From Cellulosimicrobium cellulans (GTDB taxonomy: Bacteria > Actinomycetota > Actinomycetes > Actinomycetales > Cellulomonadaceae), in contig NZ_BJNZ01000015.1 of the NCBI RefSeq assembly GCF_006539945.1, positions 1 through 64,000 of the forward strand: a stretch of 64,000 nt of DNA, written 5' to 3'. The notes beneath the pieces were generated by a model. The model was given only the letters and a program-made list of their open reading frames with translations. It was not told where the DNA came from and ran no database searches. The position numbers were made by a program, and so were the translations under genes. Numbering within the stretch: the first letter of the stretch is position 1; every line of letters begins with the position of its first letter. Below are positions 8,718-15,784 of this stretch, one piece after another.

Positions 8718-10378
8718 CGGTCCTGACGAGCGCCGTCCAGCCCGGGTCGGACGCGGCCCGGGCGAACGACGTCGCGCAGCGCGCGCTCGCCGACGAGCTG
8801 CGGGAGCGCACGGCGGACGTCGCGCGCGGTGGGCCGGCATCGGCGCGCGACCGGCACGTCGCGCGCGGCAAGCTGCTGCCGCGCGACCGCGTCGACCGTC
8901 TGCTCGACGAGGGCAGCCCGTTCCTGGAGATCGCGCCGCTCGCCGGGTACGGCGTGGACGACGGCGCGTGGCCGGCCGCGGGGGTCGTCGCCGGGATCGG
9001 GGTGGTGAGCGGGCGGCAGGTCATGGTCGTGTGCAACGACGCGACGGTGAAGGGCGGGACGTACCACCCGCTCACGGTGAAGAAGCACCTGCGGGCGCAG
9101 GAGATCGCGCTCGAGAACCGCCTGTCGTGCGTCTACCTCGTCGACTCGGGGGGTGCGTTCCTCCCCCGGCAGGCCGAGGTGTTCCCGGACCGCGACCACT
9201 TCGGCAGGATCTTCTACCACCAGGCGCGCCTCTCGGCGGCGGGGGTCCCGCAGATCTCCGCGGTCCTCGGGTCGTGCACGGCGGGCGGTGCGTACGTGCC
9301 CGCGATGAGCGACGAGACGGTCATCGTGCGCGGTCAGGGCACGATCTTCCTCGGCGGCCCCCCGCTCGTGAAGGCCGCGATCGGCGAGGTCGTCACGGCC
9401 GAGGAGCTCGGCGGTGGCGAGCTGCACGCGCGCCGCAGCGGCGTCGTCGACCACCTGGCCGACGACGACGAGGACGCGCTCGACACGGTGCGCCGCATCG
9501 TCGCGACGCTCCCGCCCGACCCCGCACCCGCGTGGGACGTCGCGGTGAGCCGGCCGCCCGCCGTCGGGCACGACGACGCCCGGGTGCCCGGGCAGGGAAC
9601 GGCGAGCCGACCTGGCGAAGGTTTGTACAGTGCCGTCCCGACCGATGTACAAGCGCCGTACGACCCGCGCGAGATCATCGCGCGGCTGGTCGACGGGAGC
9701 CGGTTCGACGAGTTCAAGCGTGAGTACGGCGACACGCTCGTCACCGGGTTCGCACGCATCCACGGGCACCCGGTGGGCATCCTCGCGAACCAGGGCGTGC
9801 TGTTCGGGGCGTCGGCGCTCAAGGGGGCGCACTTCGTCGAGCTGTGCGACCAGCGGGGGATCCCCCTGCTGTTCCTGCAGAACATCTCCGGGTTCATGGT
9901 CGGCACCGACGCCGAGGCCGGTGGGATCGCGAAGGACGGCGCCAAGATGGTCACGGCCGTCGCGACGACGCGCGTCCCCAAGCTCACCGTGATCGTCGGC
10001 GGGTCGTTCGGGGCGGGGAACTACTCGATGTGCGGGCGTGCGTACTCGCCTCGATTCCTGTGGTCGTGGCCCGCGAGCCGCATCTCCGTCATGGGCGGCC
10101 CGCAGGCCGCGTCCGTCCTGTCCACCGTCAAGCGCGACCAGCTCGCCGCGCGCGGCGAGACGTGGGACCCCGACGAGGAGGCCGCGTTCTCTGCCGGCAT
10201 CCGCGCCGACTACGACGCGCACGGCAGCCCCTACTACGCGACCGCGCGACTGTGGGACGACGGCGTGATCGACCCCGCCGACACGCGCCGCGTGCTCGGC
10301 CTCGCCCTCGGCGTGTGCGCGCGCACGCCCCTCGCCGAGACCTGGACCGGTGACCGGTTCGGCCTCTTCCGGATGTGA
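8714..10378 (+). CDS. accD1: Methylcrotonyl-CoA carboxylase-type carboxyltransferase beta subunit
   Basis: A 554-residue acyl-CoA carboxyltransferase with two crotonase-like halves. The first half contains [37 protein letters not shown] and [16 protein letters not shown]. The second contains [29 protein letters not shown] and [16 protein letters not shown]. These match methylcrotonyl-CoA carboxylase rather than propionyl-CoA carboxylase, and the neighbours (isovaleryl-type dehydrogenase, MaoC, CitE) fit leucine breakdown. The ATG overlaps the bkdC stop. The spacer between the two halves (residues about 275-315) carries the TTGTACA inverted repeat at 9623-9652 and looks expanded. It transfers carboxybiotin CO2 from the accA product to 3-methylcrotonyl-CoA. 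Substrate assignment is by family and context. Confidence 0.92.
   Translation: MTVLTSAVQPGSDAARANDVAQRALADELRERTADVARGGPASARDRHVARGKLLPRDRVDRLLDEGSPFLEIAPLAGYGVDDGAWPAAGVVAGIGVVSGRQVMVVCNDATVKGGTYHPLTVKKHLRAQEIALENRLSCVYLVDSGGAFLPRQAEVFPDRDHFGRIFYHQARLSAAGVPQISAVLGSCTAGGAYVPAMSDETVIVRGQGTIFLGGPPLVKAAIGEVVTAEELGGGELHARRSGVVDHLADDDEDALDTVRRIVATLPPDPAPAWDVAVSRPPAVGHDDARVPGQGTASRPGEGLYSAVPTDVQAPYDPREIIARLVDGSRFDEFKREYGDTLVTGFARIHGHPVGILANQGVLFGASALKGAHFVELCDQRGIPLLFLQNISGFMVGTDAEAGGIAKDGAKMVTAVATTRVPKLTVIVGGSFGAGNYSMCGRAYSPRFLWSWPASRISVMGGPQAASVLSTVKRDQLAARGETWDPDEEAAFSAGIRADYDAHGSPYYATARLWDDGVIDPADTRRVLGLALGVCARTPLAETWTGDRFGLFRM
9623..9652 (+). repeat. TTGTACA-N16-TGTACAA inverted repeat inside accD
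   Basis: TTGTACA (9623-9629) and TGTACAA (9646-9652) form a perfect 7-bp inverted repeat, with further GGCG/CGCC pairing outside it. It lies in the interdomain spacer of the carboxyltransferase and is strikingly AT-rich for this coding sequence. It could be an inserted element or an intragenic operator. Confidence 0.6.
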
Positions 10379-10382
10379 GCCG

Positions 10383-12884
10383 ATGACCTCCCACAGCCCC
10401 CACGACGCGTCCGGCTTCCGCACGGTCCTCGTCGCCAACCGCGGCGAGATCGCGTGCCGCGTGATCGGCACGCTGCGCCGCCTCGGCGTGCGGTCCGTCG
10501 CCGTCTTCTCCGACGCCGACGCCGGTGCGCGCCACGTGCGCGAGGCGGACGTCGCGGTCCGGCTCGGGCCCGCGCCCGCCGCCCGGAGCTACCTGGACGT
10601 CGACGCCGTGGTCGCGGCGGCGGCCGCGACCGGCGCCGACGCCGTCCACCCCGGCTACGGCTTCCTCTCCGAGAACCCGGCGCTCGCCCGGGCGTGCGAG
10701 CGCGCCGGGATCGCGTTCGTCGGACCCGGCGTCGACGCGCTCGAGGCGATGGCCGACAAGCTCGCCGCGAAGAGCATCGTCGCCGGACGGGGGGTGCCGG
10801 TCGTGCCGGGGGCGGGCGAGCCCGGGATGTCCGACGCCGACCTGGTCGCCGCCGCGGGCGCGGTCGGGTTCCCGCTGCTCGTCAAGCCGTCCGCCGGGGG
10901 CGGGGGCAAGGGCATGGTCGTCGTGCGGGCGGCCGACGACCTGCCGGGTGCGCTCGCGTCCGCGCGCCGGGTCGCCGCGTCGTCGTTCGGCGACGACACG
11001 CTCCTGCTCGAACGGCTGGTCGAGGCGCCCCGCCACATCGAGGTGCAGGTGCTCGCCGACACGCACAGCACCGTGGTCCACCTCGGCGAGCGCGAGTGCT
11101 CGCTCCAGCGCCGCCACCAGAAGGTCGTGGAGGAGGCGCCGTCGCCGCTGCTCACCCCGGCACAGCGCGCCCGGATGGGCGAGGCCGCGTGCGAGGTCGC
11201 GCGGTCGGTCGGGTACGTCGGCGCCGGGACGGTCGAGTTCCTCGTCCCCGCCGGGAGCCCCGACGAGTTCTTCTTCATCGAGATGAACACCCGACTGCAG
11301 GTCGAGCACCCCGTCACCGAGATGGTCACGGGCCTCGACCTCGTCGAGCTCCAGCTCCGCGTCGCGTCCGGGGCACCGCTCGGGATCGCCCAGGACGACG
11401 TCGTGCTCCGCGGCCACGCCGTCGAGGCGCGCCTCTACGCCGAGTCGCCCGAGCGCGGGTTCCTCCCGGCCACCGGGCCGGTCCTGGTCTACGACGACGA
11501 CGGCGTCCCCGCCGGGCCCGGTGCCTCGCCGCTGCGCCTCGACTCCGGGATCTCCGGCGGTGCCGTGGTGGGCGGACACTACGACCCGATGCTCGCCAAG
11601 GCCGTCGCGTGGGGAGCGACGCGCGAGGACGCCCTCGACCGGCTCGACGGGCTGCTCGCGCGCACGGTCGTGCTGGGGGTCGAGACGAACACGGCGTTCC
11701 TGCGGTCTCTGCTCGCGGACGGTGACGTGCGCGCGGGGCGGCTCGACACGGGGCTGATCGATCGGATCGTGTCGTCCGGCTCGGGGTCTTCGGCCGGGTC
11801 CGGCGAGGGGCCGGGGGGTGCGCGCGCCGTCTACCATCCGCGCCCTCGTTCCTCGGGCGCTCCCGCCAGACCCAGCCACGACGGCGCGCACACCCCCCGC
11901 CCCCTCACCTCGTCAGTCGGGTCGCCGTCCGAGCGGGACGACGCGCAGAGCTCCCGGCCCCTCACCTCGGTGGTCGGCCCGCCTTCCGGTCACGACGACG
12001 TGCGTGTCCGACCGCTCTCCTCGGAGGTCGGCTCGCCGGCCGACGGCGTCGCGTGGGTCGATCTCGTGGCCGCGGCGTTGTTCGTCGCGACCTCGGACGG
12101 TGCCGAACCTGGGGTTGTCGACGGGTTCGCGGCGGATTCGCGCGACGGCCCCGGGTTCGGCGGGGCGGGGGGAGCTGGTGACGACGATCCGTGGCGGGTG
12201 CGCGACGGGTGGCGGCTCAACGGTCCCGCTGCCGCGCGGCAGGTCTGGCTGGTCGACACCGTCGGGGACGCGCACGAGGTGCGGGTCTCCGGGGTGGCGC
12301 GCGACGCCGTCGTGCACCTCTCCGCACGGCACGACGACGGGTGGGAGTCCGCGGGTGCGCCCCCGCACCCGGTGCGGGCGTCGCTCGTGCGCGACCCCGC
12401 GGCCGACGGTGCGTGGTGGCTCACCGTGGACGGCGTCCGGGAGCGGGTGCGGCTCGCGCTCGACGCTCCGTCCGCTGCCGGCGAGCCTGCGACGGTGTGG
12501 CTGTGGCGCGACGGGCGGACTGTCGCCCTGAGCGCCCCGGACCGCGAGCAGCGCGCCACGCGGGCGCGGGACGAGCGCCGTCGGGCACGGGGGGACGCGC
12601 CCGGCGCGACGGACCCCGAGGTGCGCGCGGCCATGCCCGGCACGGTCGTGACGGCCGTCGCGGACGGCGAGACCGTCGCCGCGGGGGCCGTCCTCGTCAC
12701 GGTCGAGGCCATGAAGATGGAGCACCCGCTGCTCGCCCCGCACGACGGCGTCGCGACGGTGCGCGTGCGACCCGGCGACCTCGTGCGCCGGGACCAGGTG
12801 GTCGCCGTCGTCCACCCCCACGACTCCGGCGCGGCACAACCCGCCGCCCCGGTCCCGCAACCCGACACCCAGGGAGCATCATGA
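10383..12884 (+). CDS. accA1: Acyl-CoA (methylcrotonyl-CoA) carboxylase alpha subunit: biotin carboxylase plus biotin carrier
   Basis: An 833-residue subunit. The biotin carboxylase domain (1-450) shows VANRGEIACRVIGTLRRLG, the ATP-grasp loop KPSAGGGGKGM, ERECSLQRRHQKVVEEAPSP and EMNTRLQVEHPVTEMVTGLDL. The biotinyl domain at the C-terminus has biotinyl-lysine K778 in VEAMKMEHPL. Family members usually have 650-700 residues. The excess is mostly a low-complexity insertion at about 460-600 made of Ser/Gly sequence, three direct repeats (RPLTS-VG-P, 11898-12042) and one EPGV...PGFG palindromic element (12101-12163). The ATG lies 4 nt after the accD stop, and its own stop overlaps the dehydrogenase ATG. 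It carboxylates biotin with ATP and bicarbonate for accD1. Confidence 0.92.
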   Translation: MTSHSPHDASGFRTVLVANRGEIACRVIGTLRRLGVRSVAVFSDADAGARHVREADVAVRLGPAPAARSYLDVDAVVAAAAATGADAVHPGYGFLSENPALARACERAGIAFVGPGVDALEAMADKLAAKSIVAGRGVPVVPGAGEPGMSDADLVAAAGAVGFPLLVKPSAGGGGKGMVVVRAADDLPGALASARRVAASSFGDDTLLLERLVEAPRHIEVQVLADTHSTVVHLGERECSLQRRHQKVVEEAPSPLLTPAQRARMGEAACEVARSVGYVGAGTVEFLVPAGSPDEFFFIEMNTRLQVEHPVTEMVTGLDLVELQLRVASGAPLGIAQDDVVLRGHAVEARLYAESPERGFLPATGPVLVYDDDGVPAGPGASPLRLDSGISGGAVVGGHYDPMLAKAVAWGATREDALDRLDGLLARTVVLGVETNTAFLRSLLADGDVRAGRLDTGLIDRIVSSGSGSSAGSGEGPGGARAVYHPRPRSSGAPARPSHDGAHTPRPLTSSVGSPSERDDAQSSRPLTSVVGPPSGHDDVRVRPLSSEVGSPADGVAWVDLVAAALFVATSDGAEPGVVDGFAADSRDGPGFGGAGGAGDDDPWRVRDGWRLNGPAAARQVWLVDTVGDAHEVRVSGVARDAVVHLSARHDDGWESAGAPPHPVRASLVRDPAADGAWWLTVDGVRERVRLALDAPSAAGEPATVWLWRDGRTVALSAPDREQRATRARDERRRARGDAPGATDPEVRAAMPGTVVTAVADGETVAAGAVLVTVEAMKMEHPLLAPHDGVATVRVRPGDLVRRDQVVAVVHPHDSGAAQPAAPVPQPDTQGAS
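11898..12042 (+). repeat. Three in-frame direct repeats (CTCACCTCGG class) in accA
   Basis: Units beginning at about 11901, 11958 and 12012 (period about 55 bp) share the core CCCCTCACCTCGnnnGTCGG and encode RPLTSSVGSP, RPLTSVVGPP and RPLSSEVGSP. The third unit carries TCTCCTCGGAGG instead. The same CTCACCTCGG motif, inverted, forms the operon's leader hairpin at 4551-4595. Confidence 0.65.
12101..12163 (+). repeat. In-frame palindromic element (GAACCCGGGG class) in accA
   Basis: The left arm TGCCGAACCTGGGGTTG (12101-12117) and right arm GGCCCCGGGTTCGGCGG (12147-12163) are imperfect inverted copies. It encodes AEPGV...GPGFG in the linker before the C-terminal half, in the same frame as the bkdC and MaoC copies. 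Confidence 0.75.
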
Positions 12885-14050
12885 TCGAGGCCGACGTCCT
12901 GCTCGACGACGAGCAGCGGAAGCTCAGCCAGGTGGTGCGCGACTTCGCGGACAGCGTCGTCGCGCCCGCCGCCTACCGCTACGACACCGAGCGCCGCCTG
13001 CCGATGGAGATCATCGCGCAGATGGGGGAGCTGGGGCTGTTCGGCCTGCCGTTCCCGCGCGACGTCGGCGGGCAGGGCCAGGACTACGTGTCGCTGTGCC
13101 TCGCCGTGGAGGCGCTCGCGCGCGTCGACCAGTCCATCGCGGTGACGCTCGAGGCCGGGGTCGGGCTGGGGATCGTGCCGATCTACCGGCACGGGTCGCG
13201 CGAGCAGCAGGAACGCTGGCTGCCCGACCTCCTCGCCGGCAGGGCGCTCGCGGCGTTCGGGCTCACGGAGGCCGACGCCGGGTCCGACGCGGGCGGCACG
13301 CGCACGACCGCGCGGCTCGACGGCGCCGAGTGGGTGATCGACGGGTCCAAGCAGTTCATCACCAACTCGGGGACGCCCATCACGAGCCTCGTGACCATCA
13401 CCGCCGTGACGGGCGAGACGGTCAGCCAGGACGGCGAGGTGCGCAAGGAGCTCTCGAGCATCGTCGTCCCGGCGGGGACGCCCGGGCTCGAGGTCGGGCC
13501 GTCGTACGACAAGGTCGGCTGGCACACCTCGGACACGCACCCCCTCACGCTCACCGACGTCAGGGTCCCGGAGGGCAACCTGCTCGGCGAGCGCGGCCGG
13601 GGGTACGCGAACTTCCTCCGCGCGCTCGACGAGGGGCGCATCGCGTTCGCCGCCCTGGCGACCGGCGCCGCGCAGGGCTGCCTCGAGGAGGCGCTGCGGT
13701 ACGCGCGCGAGCGCGTCGTGTTCGGGCGGTCGATCGGGGAGAACCAGCACGTCGCGTTCACGCTCGCGCGCATGCAGGCGCGCGTCCACACCGCGCGGCT
13801 CGCGTGGCTCGACGCCGCGCACAAGCTCGTCGCGGGCAAGCCGTTCAAGGCGGAGGCGTCGGTCGCGAAGCTCGTCGGCGGCGAGGCCGCGATGGCGAAC
13901 GCGCGCGACGCGTCGCAGATCTTCGGCGGCTACGGCTTCCTCAACGAGAACCCCGTCGCGCGGCACTACCGCGACGCGAAGGTGCTCGAGGTCGGCGAGG
14001 GCACCACCGAGGTGCAGCTGATGATCATCGCGAGGAGCCTGGGCCTGTAA
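12881..14050 (+). CDS. Acyl-CoA dehydrogenase (isovaleryl-CoA dehydrogenase role)
   Basis: A 389-residue FAD-dependent acyl-CoA dehydrogenase of normal length. Signatures are AFGLTEADAGSDAGGTRT and WVIDGSKQFITNSG in the middle, RVVFGRSIGENQHVAFTLA in the C-terminal helices, IFGGYGFLNENPVARHYRDA, and the catalytic-glutamate region VGEGTTEVQ near the end. In M. tuberculosis the syntenic gene is fadE19 (Rv2500c). In this operon it should oxidise isovaleryl-CoA to 3-methylcrotonyl-CoA, the substrate of accD1/accA1; isobutyryl- or 2-methylbutyryl-CoA are alternatives. AGGGAG precedes the ATG at 12881, which overlaps the accA stop. A long hairpin (14069-14123) follows its stop and separates it from the last two genes. 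Confidence 0.9.
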   Translation: MIEADVLLDDEQRKLSQVVRDFADSVVAPAAYRYDTERRLPMEIIAQMGELGLFGLPFPRDVGGQGQDYVSLCLAVEALARVDQSIAVTLEAGVGLGIVPIYRHGSREQQERWLPDLLAGRALAAFGLTEADAGSDAGGTRTTARLDGAEWVIDGSKQFITNSGTPITSLVTITAVTGETVSQDGEVRKELSSIVVPAGTPGLEVGPSYDKVGWHTSDTHPLTLTDVRVPEGNLLGERGRGYANFLRALDEGRIAFAALATGAAQGCLEEALRYARERVVFGRSIGENQHVAFTLARMQARVHTARLAWLDAAHKLVAGKPFKAEASVAKLVGGEAAMANARDASQIFGGYGFLNENPVARHYRDAKVLEVGEGTTEVQLMIIARSLGL

Positions 14051-14068
14051 GCCTGACGGCACCCGCGC

Positions 14069-14123
14069 CGAACACGACATGAAGGACGTCATCGGGCGCT
14101 TTCCGTCCTTCATGTCGTGCTCG
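14069..14123. repeat. Intergenic CGAACACGAC hairpin, copy 1
   Basis: A 19-bp stem with one mismatch: 14069-14087 (CGAACACGACATGAAGGAC) pairs with 14105-14123 across a 17-nt loop. It begins 18 nt after the acyl-CoA dehydrogenase stop, inside the leucine operon. There is no T-run after it, so it is not a classical terminator. It may attenuate transcription or protect the upstream message. Four more copies exist in the window. Confidence 0.85.
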
Positions 14124-14190
14124 ACGGCGGGTGGGGTCGTGGTCGGTGGGCCGCCCGTACGGGGCGTTTCAGTGCTAGGGAGGAGCGACG

Positions 14191-14859
14191 ATGCGCGAGG
14201 TGGTCCAGCGGGGCCTGTACTACGACGAGCTGGAGACGGGTGTGGTGTACCGGCACCGGCCCGGCCGCACGCTCACGGAGGCGGACGACGTCGTCTTCTC
14301 CACGCTCACGATGAACCACCAGGCGCTGCACCTCGACGCCGCGTGGGCCGCGACGCAGCCGTTCGGGCAGCGGCTCGTCAACTCGATGATGACGCTGTCC
14401 ACGCTGGTGGGTCTGTCGGTCGGGCAGGTCACGCAGGGCACGATCGTCGCGAACCTCGGCTTCCGCGAGGTCGAGTTCCCGAAGCCGCTGTTCCACGGTG
14501 ACACGCTCTACGCGGAGACGGAGGTCGTCGAGAAGCGGCTGTCCGCGTCGCGGCCGGGGCAGGGCGTCGTGACGCTCGAGCACCGCGGCCTCAACCAGGA
14601 CGGCGTCCTCGTCGCGCGCGCCGTCCGCACCGCCCTGTTCTGGACGCGCACGGCCCACGAGGCCGCGTGCGCGGCGGTGCCCGACGGCGACGCGTCACCG
14701 CAGCCCGGGGTCGACCCCGGGGTTGTGGGTCGCCCCGCACCTGCCGAACCCGGGGTTGCCGGGCAGGCCGAGCCCGCCGTGCCCACCAAGCCCGGGTTCG
14801 GCGCCGGCGGGGAGCACGAGCCCGTCCTCGAGCGCGGCGACGAGGAGAGCGCGTGGTGA
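14191..14859 (+). CDS. MaoC-family (hotdog) enoyl-CoA hydratase with palindrome-encoded tail
   Basis: A 222-residue protein. Residues 1-155 are a MaoC/hotdog dehydratase with the hydratase-type motif [13 protein letters not shown] followed by [21 protein letters not shown]. The last 65 residues are outside the fold and are encoded largely by GAACCCGGGG palindromic sequence (14704-14803), giving AEPGVAGQ...[16 protein letters not shown] ribosome-binding region precedes the ATG at 14191. The stop overlaps the GTG of citE. The M. tuberculosis counterpart (Rv2499c) lies in the same cluster, and the expected step is hydration of 3-methylglutaconyl-CoA to HMG-CoA, possibly also itaconyl-CoA. The function is inferred from the family and the missing pathway step. 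Confidence 0.86.
   Translation: MREVVQRGLYYDELETGVVYRHRPGRTLTEADDVVFSTLTMNHQALHLDAAWAATQPFGQRLVNSMMTLSTLVGLSVGQVTQGTIVANLGFREVEFPKPLFHGDTLYAETEVVEKRLSASRPGQGVVTLEHRGLNQDGVLVARAVRTALFWTRTAHEAACAAVPDGDASPQPGVDPGVVGRPAPAEPGVAGQAEPAVPTKPGFGAGGEHEPVLERGDEESAW
14704..14803 (+). repeat. In-frame palindromic elements (GAACCCGGGG class) in the MaoC gene tail
   Basis: CCCGGGGTCGACCCCGGG (14704-14721) is a perfect 18-bp palindrome. It is followed by a full element with arms TGCCGAACCCGGGGTT (14742-14757) and AAGCCCGGGTTCGGCG (14788-14803), one mismatch in the core, and a nested GGGCA/TGCCC pair. The element encodes AEPGV...KPGFG. Confidence 0.8.
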
Positions 14860-15710
14860 GCGACGTCGCCGGGTTCGGGATCGGGCCGGCGCTGCTGTTC
14901 TGCCCCGGCGACCGGCCGGACCGGTTCGCCAAGGCCGCCGACCGCGCCGACGCCGTGATCCTCGACCTCGAGGACGCGGTCGCCGCCGTCTCGAAGGACG
15001 CCGCCCGACGCGCCGTCGTCGAGGCGTCCGCGACGCTCGACCCGGCACGGACGGTCGTGCGGGTCAACGCCGTCGGGACGCCCGAGCACGCGCTCGACGT
15101 GGCGGCGCTCGCGGACACCCGCCTGCGGACGGTCATGGTCGCCAAGTCGGGCCCGGAGCTGCTCGGCTCGCTCGCGGCGCTCGCGGCGACCCTGCCGGGC
15201 GTGCGCGTCCTCGCGCTCTGCGAGACGGCGGCCGGCGTGCTCGCGGCGCCGGAGCTCGCCCGGCGGCCCGAGGTCGTCGCGCTGATGTGGGGCGCGGAGG
15301 ACCTCGTCGCGTCGCTCGGCGGCACGTCGAGCCGGCGCCCGGACGGGTCGTACCGGGACGTCGCGCGCCACGCGCGGTCCGCGGTGCTGCTCGCCGCCGG
15401 GGCGGCGGGCAAGGCGGCGGTCGACGCGGTGCACGTGGACGTCGGCGACCTCGACGGGCTGCGGGCCGAGGCCGAGGACGCCGCGGCGTCGGGGTTCACC
15501 GCGACCGCGTGCATCCACCCGAGCCACGTGCCCGTGATCCGCGCCGCGTACGCGCCCACGCCGGAGCAGGTGACGGCGGCGCGGGCCCTGCTCGACGCGG
15601 CGGCCGCGAACCCCGGCGGACCGGATGCGGTCTTCACGCACGACGGGCAGATGGTCGACGGCCCCGTGCTGCGCCACGCGGAGGCGGTGCTGCGCCGGGC
15701 GGGCGCCTGA
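14856..15710 (+). CDS. citE: HpcH/HpaI (CitE-like) beta-hydroxyacyl-CoA lyase
   Basis: A 284-residue CitE-family TIM-barrel lyase: [30 protein letters not shown] at the N-terminus carries the CoA/Mg-binding ED pair, with [24 protein letters not shown] (Glu ligand) and [14 protein letters not shown] (Asp ligand) following. It is the last gene of the leucine operon; its GTG at 14856 overlaps the MaoC stop, with AGGAG upstream. A GTG one codon earlier is possible. The M. tuberculosis homologue Rv2498c is known as a lyase for HMG-CoA and citramalyl-CoA. Here it most likely cleaves HMG-CoA into acetyl-CoA and acetoacetate, completing the pathway. The stereochemical preference cannot be read from sequence. 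Confidence 0.9.
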   Translation: MSDVAGFGIGPALLFCPGDRPDRFAKAADRADAVILDLEDAVAAVSKDAARRAVVEASATLDPARTVVRVNAVGTPEHALDVAALADTRLRTVMVAKSGPELLGSLAALAATLPGVRVLALCETAAGVLAAPELARRPEVVALMWGAEDLVASLGGTSSRRPDGSYRDVARHARSAVLLAAGAAGKAAVDAVHVDVGDLDGLRAEAEDAAASGFTATACIHPSHVPVIRAAYAPTPEQVTAARALLDAAAANPGGPDAVFTHDGQMVDGPVLRHAEAVLRRAGA

Positions 15711-15721
15711 CCGGCGATCCG

Positions 15722-15739
15722 ATGGGGACCGGTCCCCAT
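15722..15739. promoter_or_regulatory. Perfect 18-bp palindrome, candidate operator
   Basis: ATGGGGACCGGTCCCCAT is fully self-complementary with no loop, which fits a dimer-binding site better than a terminator. It begins 11 nt after the citE stop and ends 33 nt upstream of the -10 of the next gene. Confidence 0.5.
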
Positions 15740-15772
15740 GCCCGGGCGGTGCGGTGCGTCGGGGGCGGCGCA

Positions 15773-15778
15773 TACCCT
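15773..15778 (+). promoter_or_regulatory. Leaderless -10 of the papain-like/Sel1 gene
   Basis: TACCCT, then 6 nt, then the GTG at 15785. This spacing would start the transcript at the start codon itself. Confidence 0.5.
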
Positions 15779-15784
15779 CTCCCC

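Noticed and set aside
6899-10471. Very long antisense reading frame (about 1,190 codons) opposite bkdB-bkdC-accD
   Set aside because: It lies wholly opposite well-supported genes. In DNA this GC-rich stop codons are rare in all frames, and its protein is Arg/Ala/Pro-rich without motifs.
15722-15784. ATG at 15722 as start of the papain-like/Sel1 protein
   Set aside because: It lies inside the 18-bp palindrome with no ribosome-binding site, and the -10 element at 15773 lies downstream of it.
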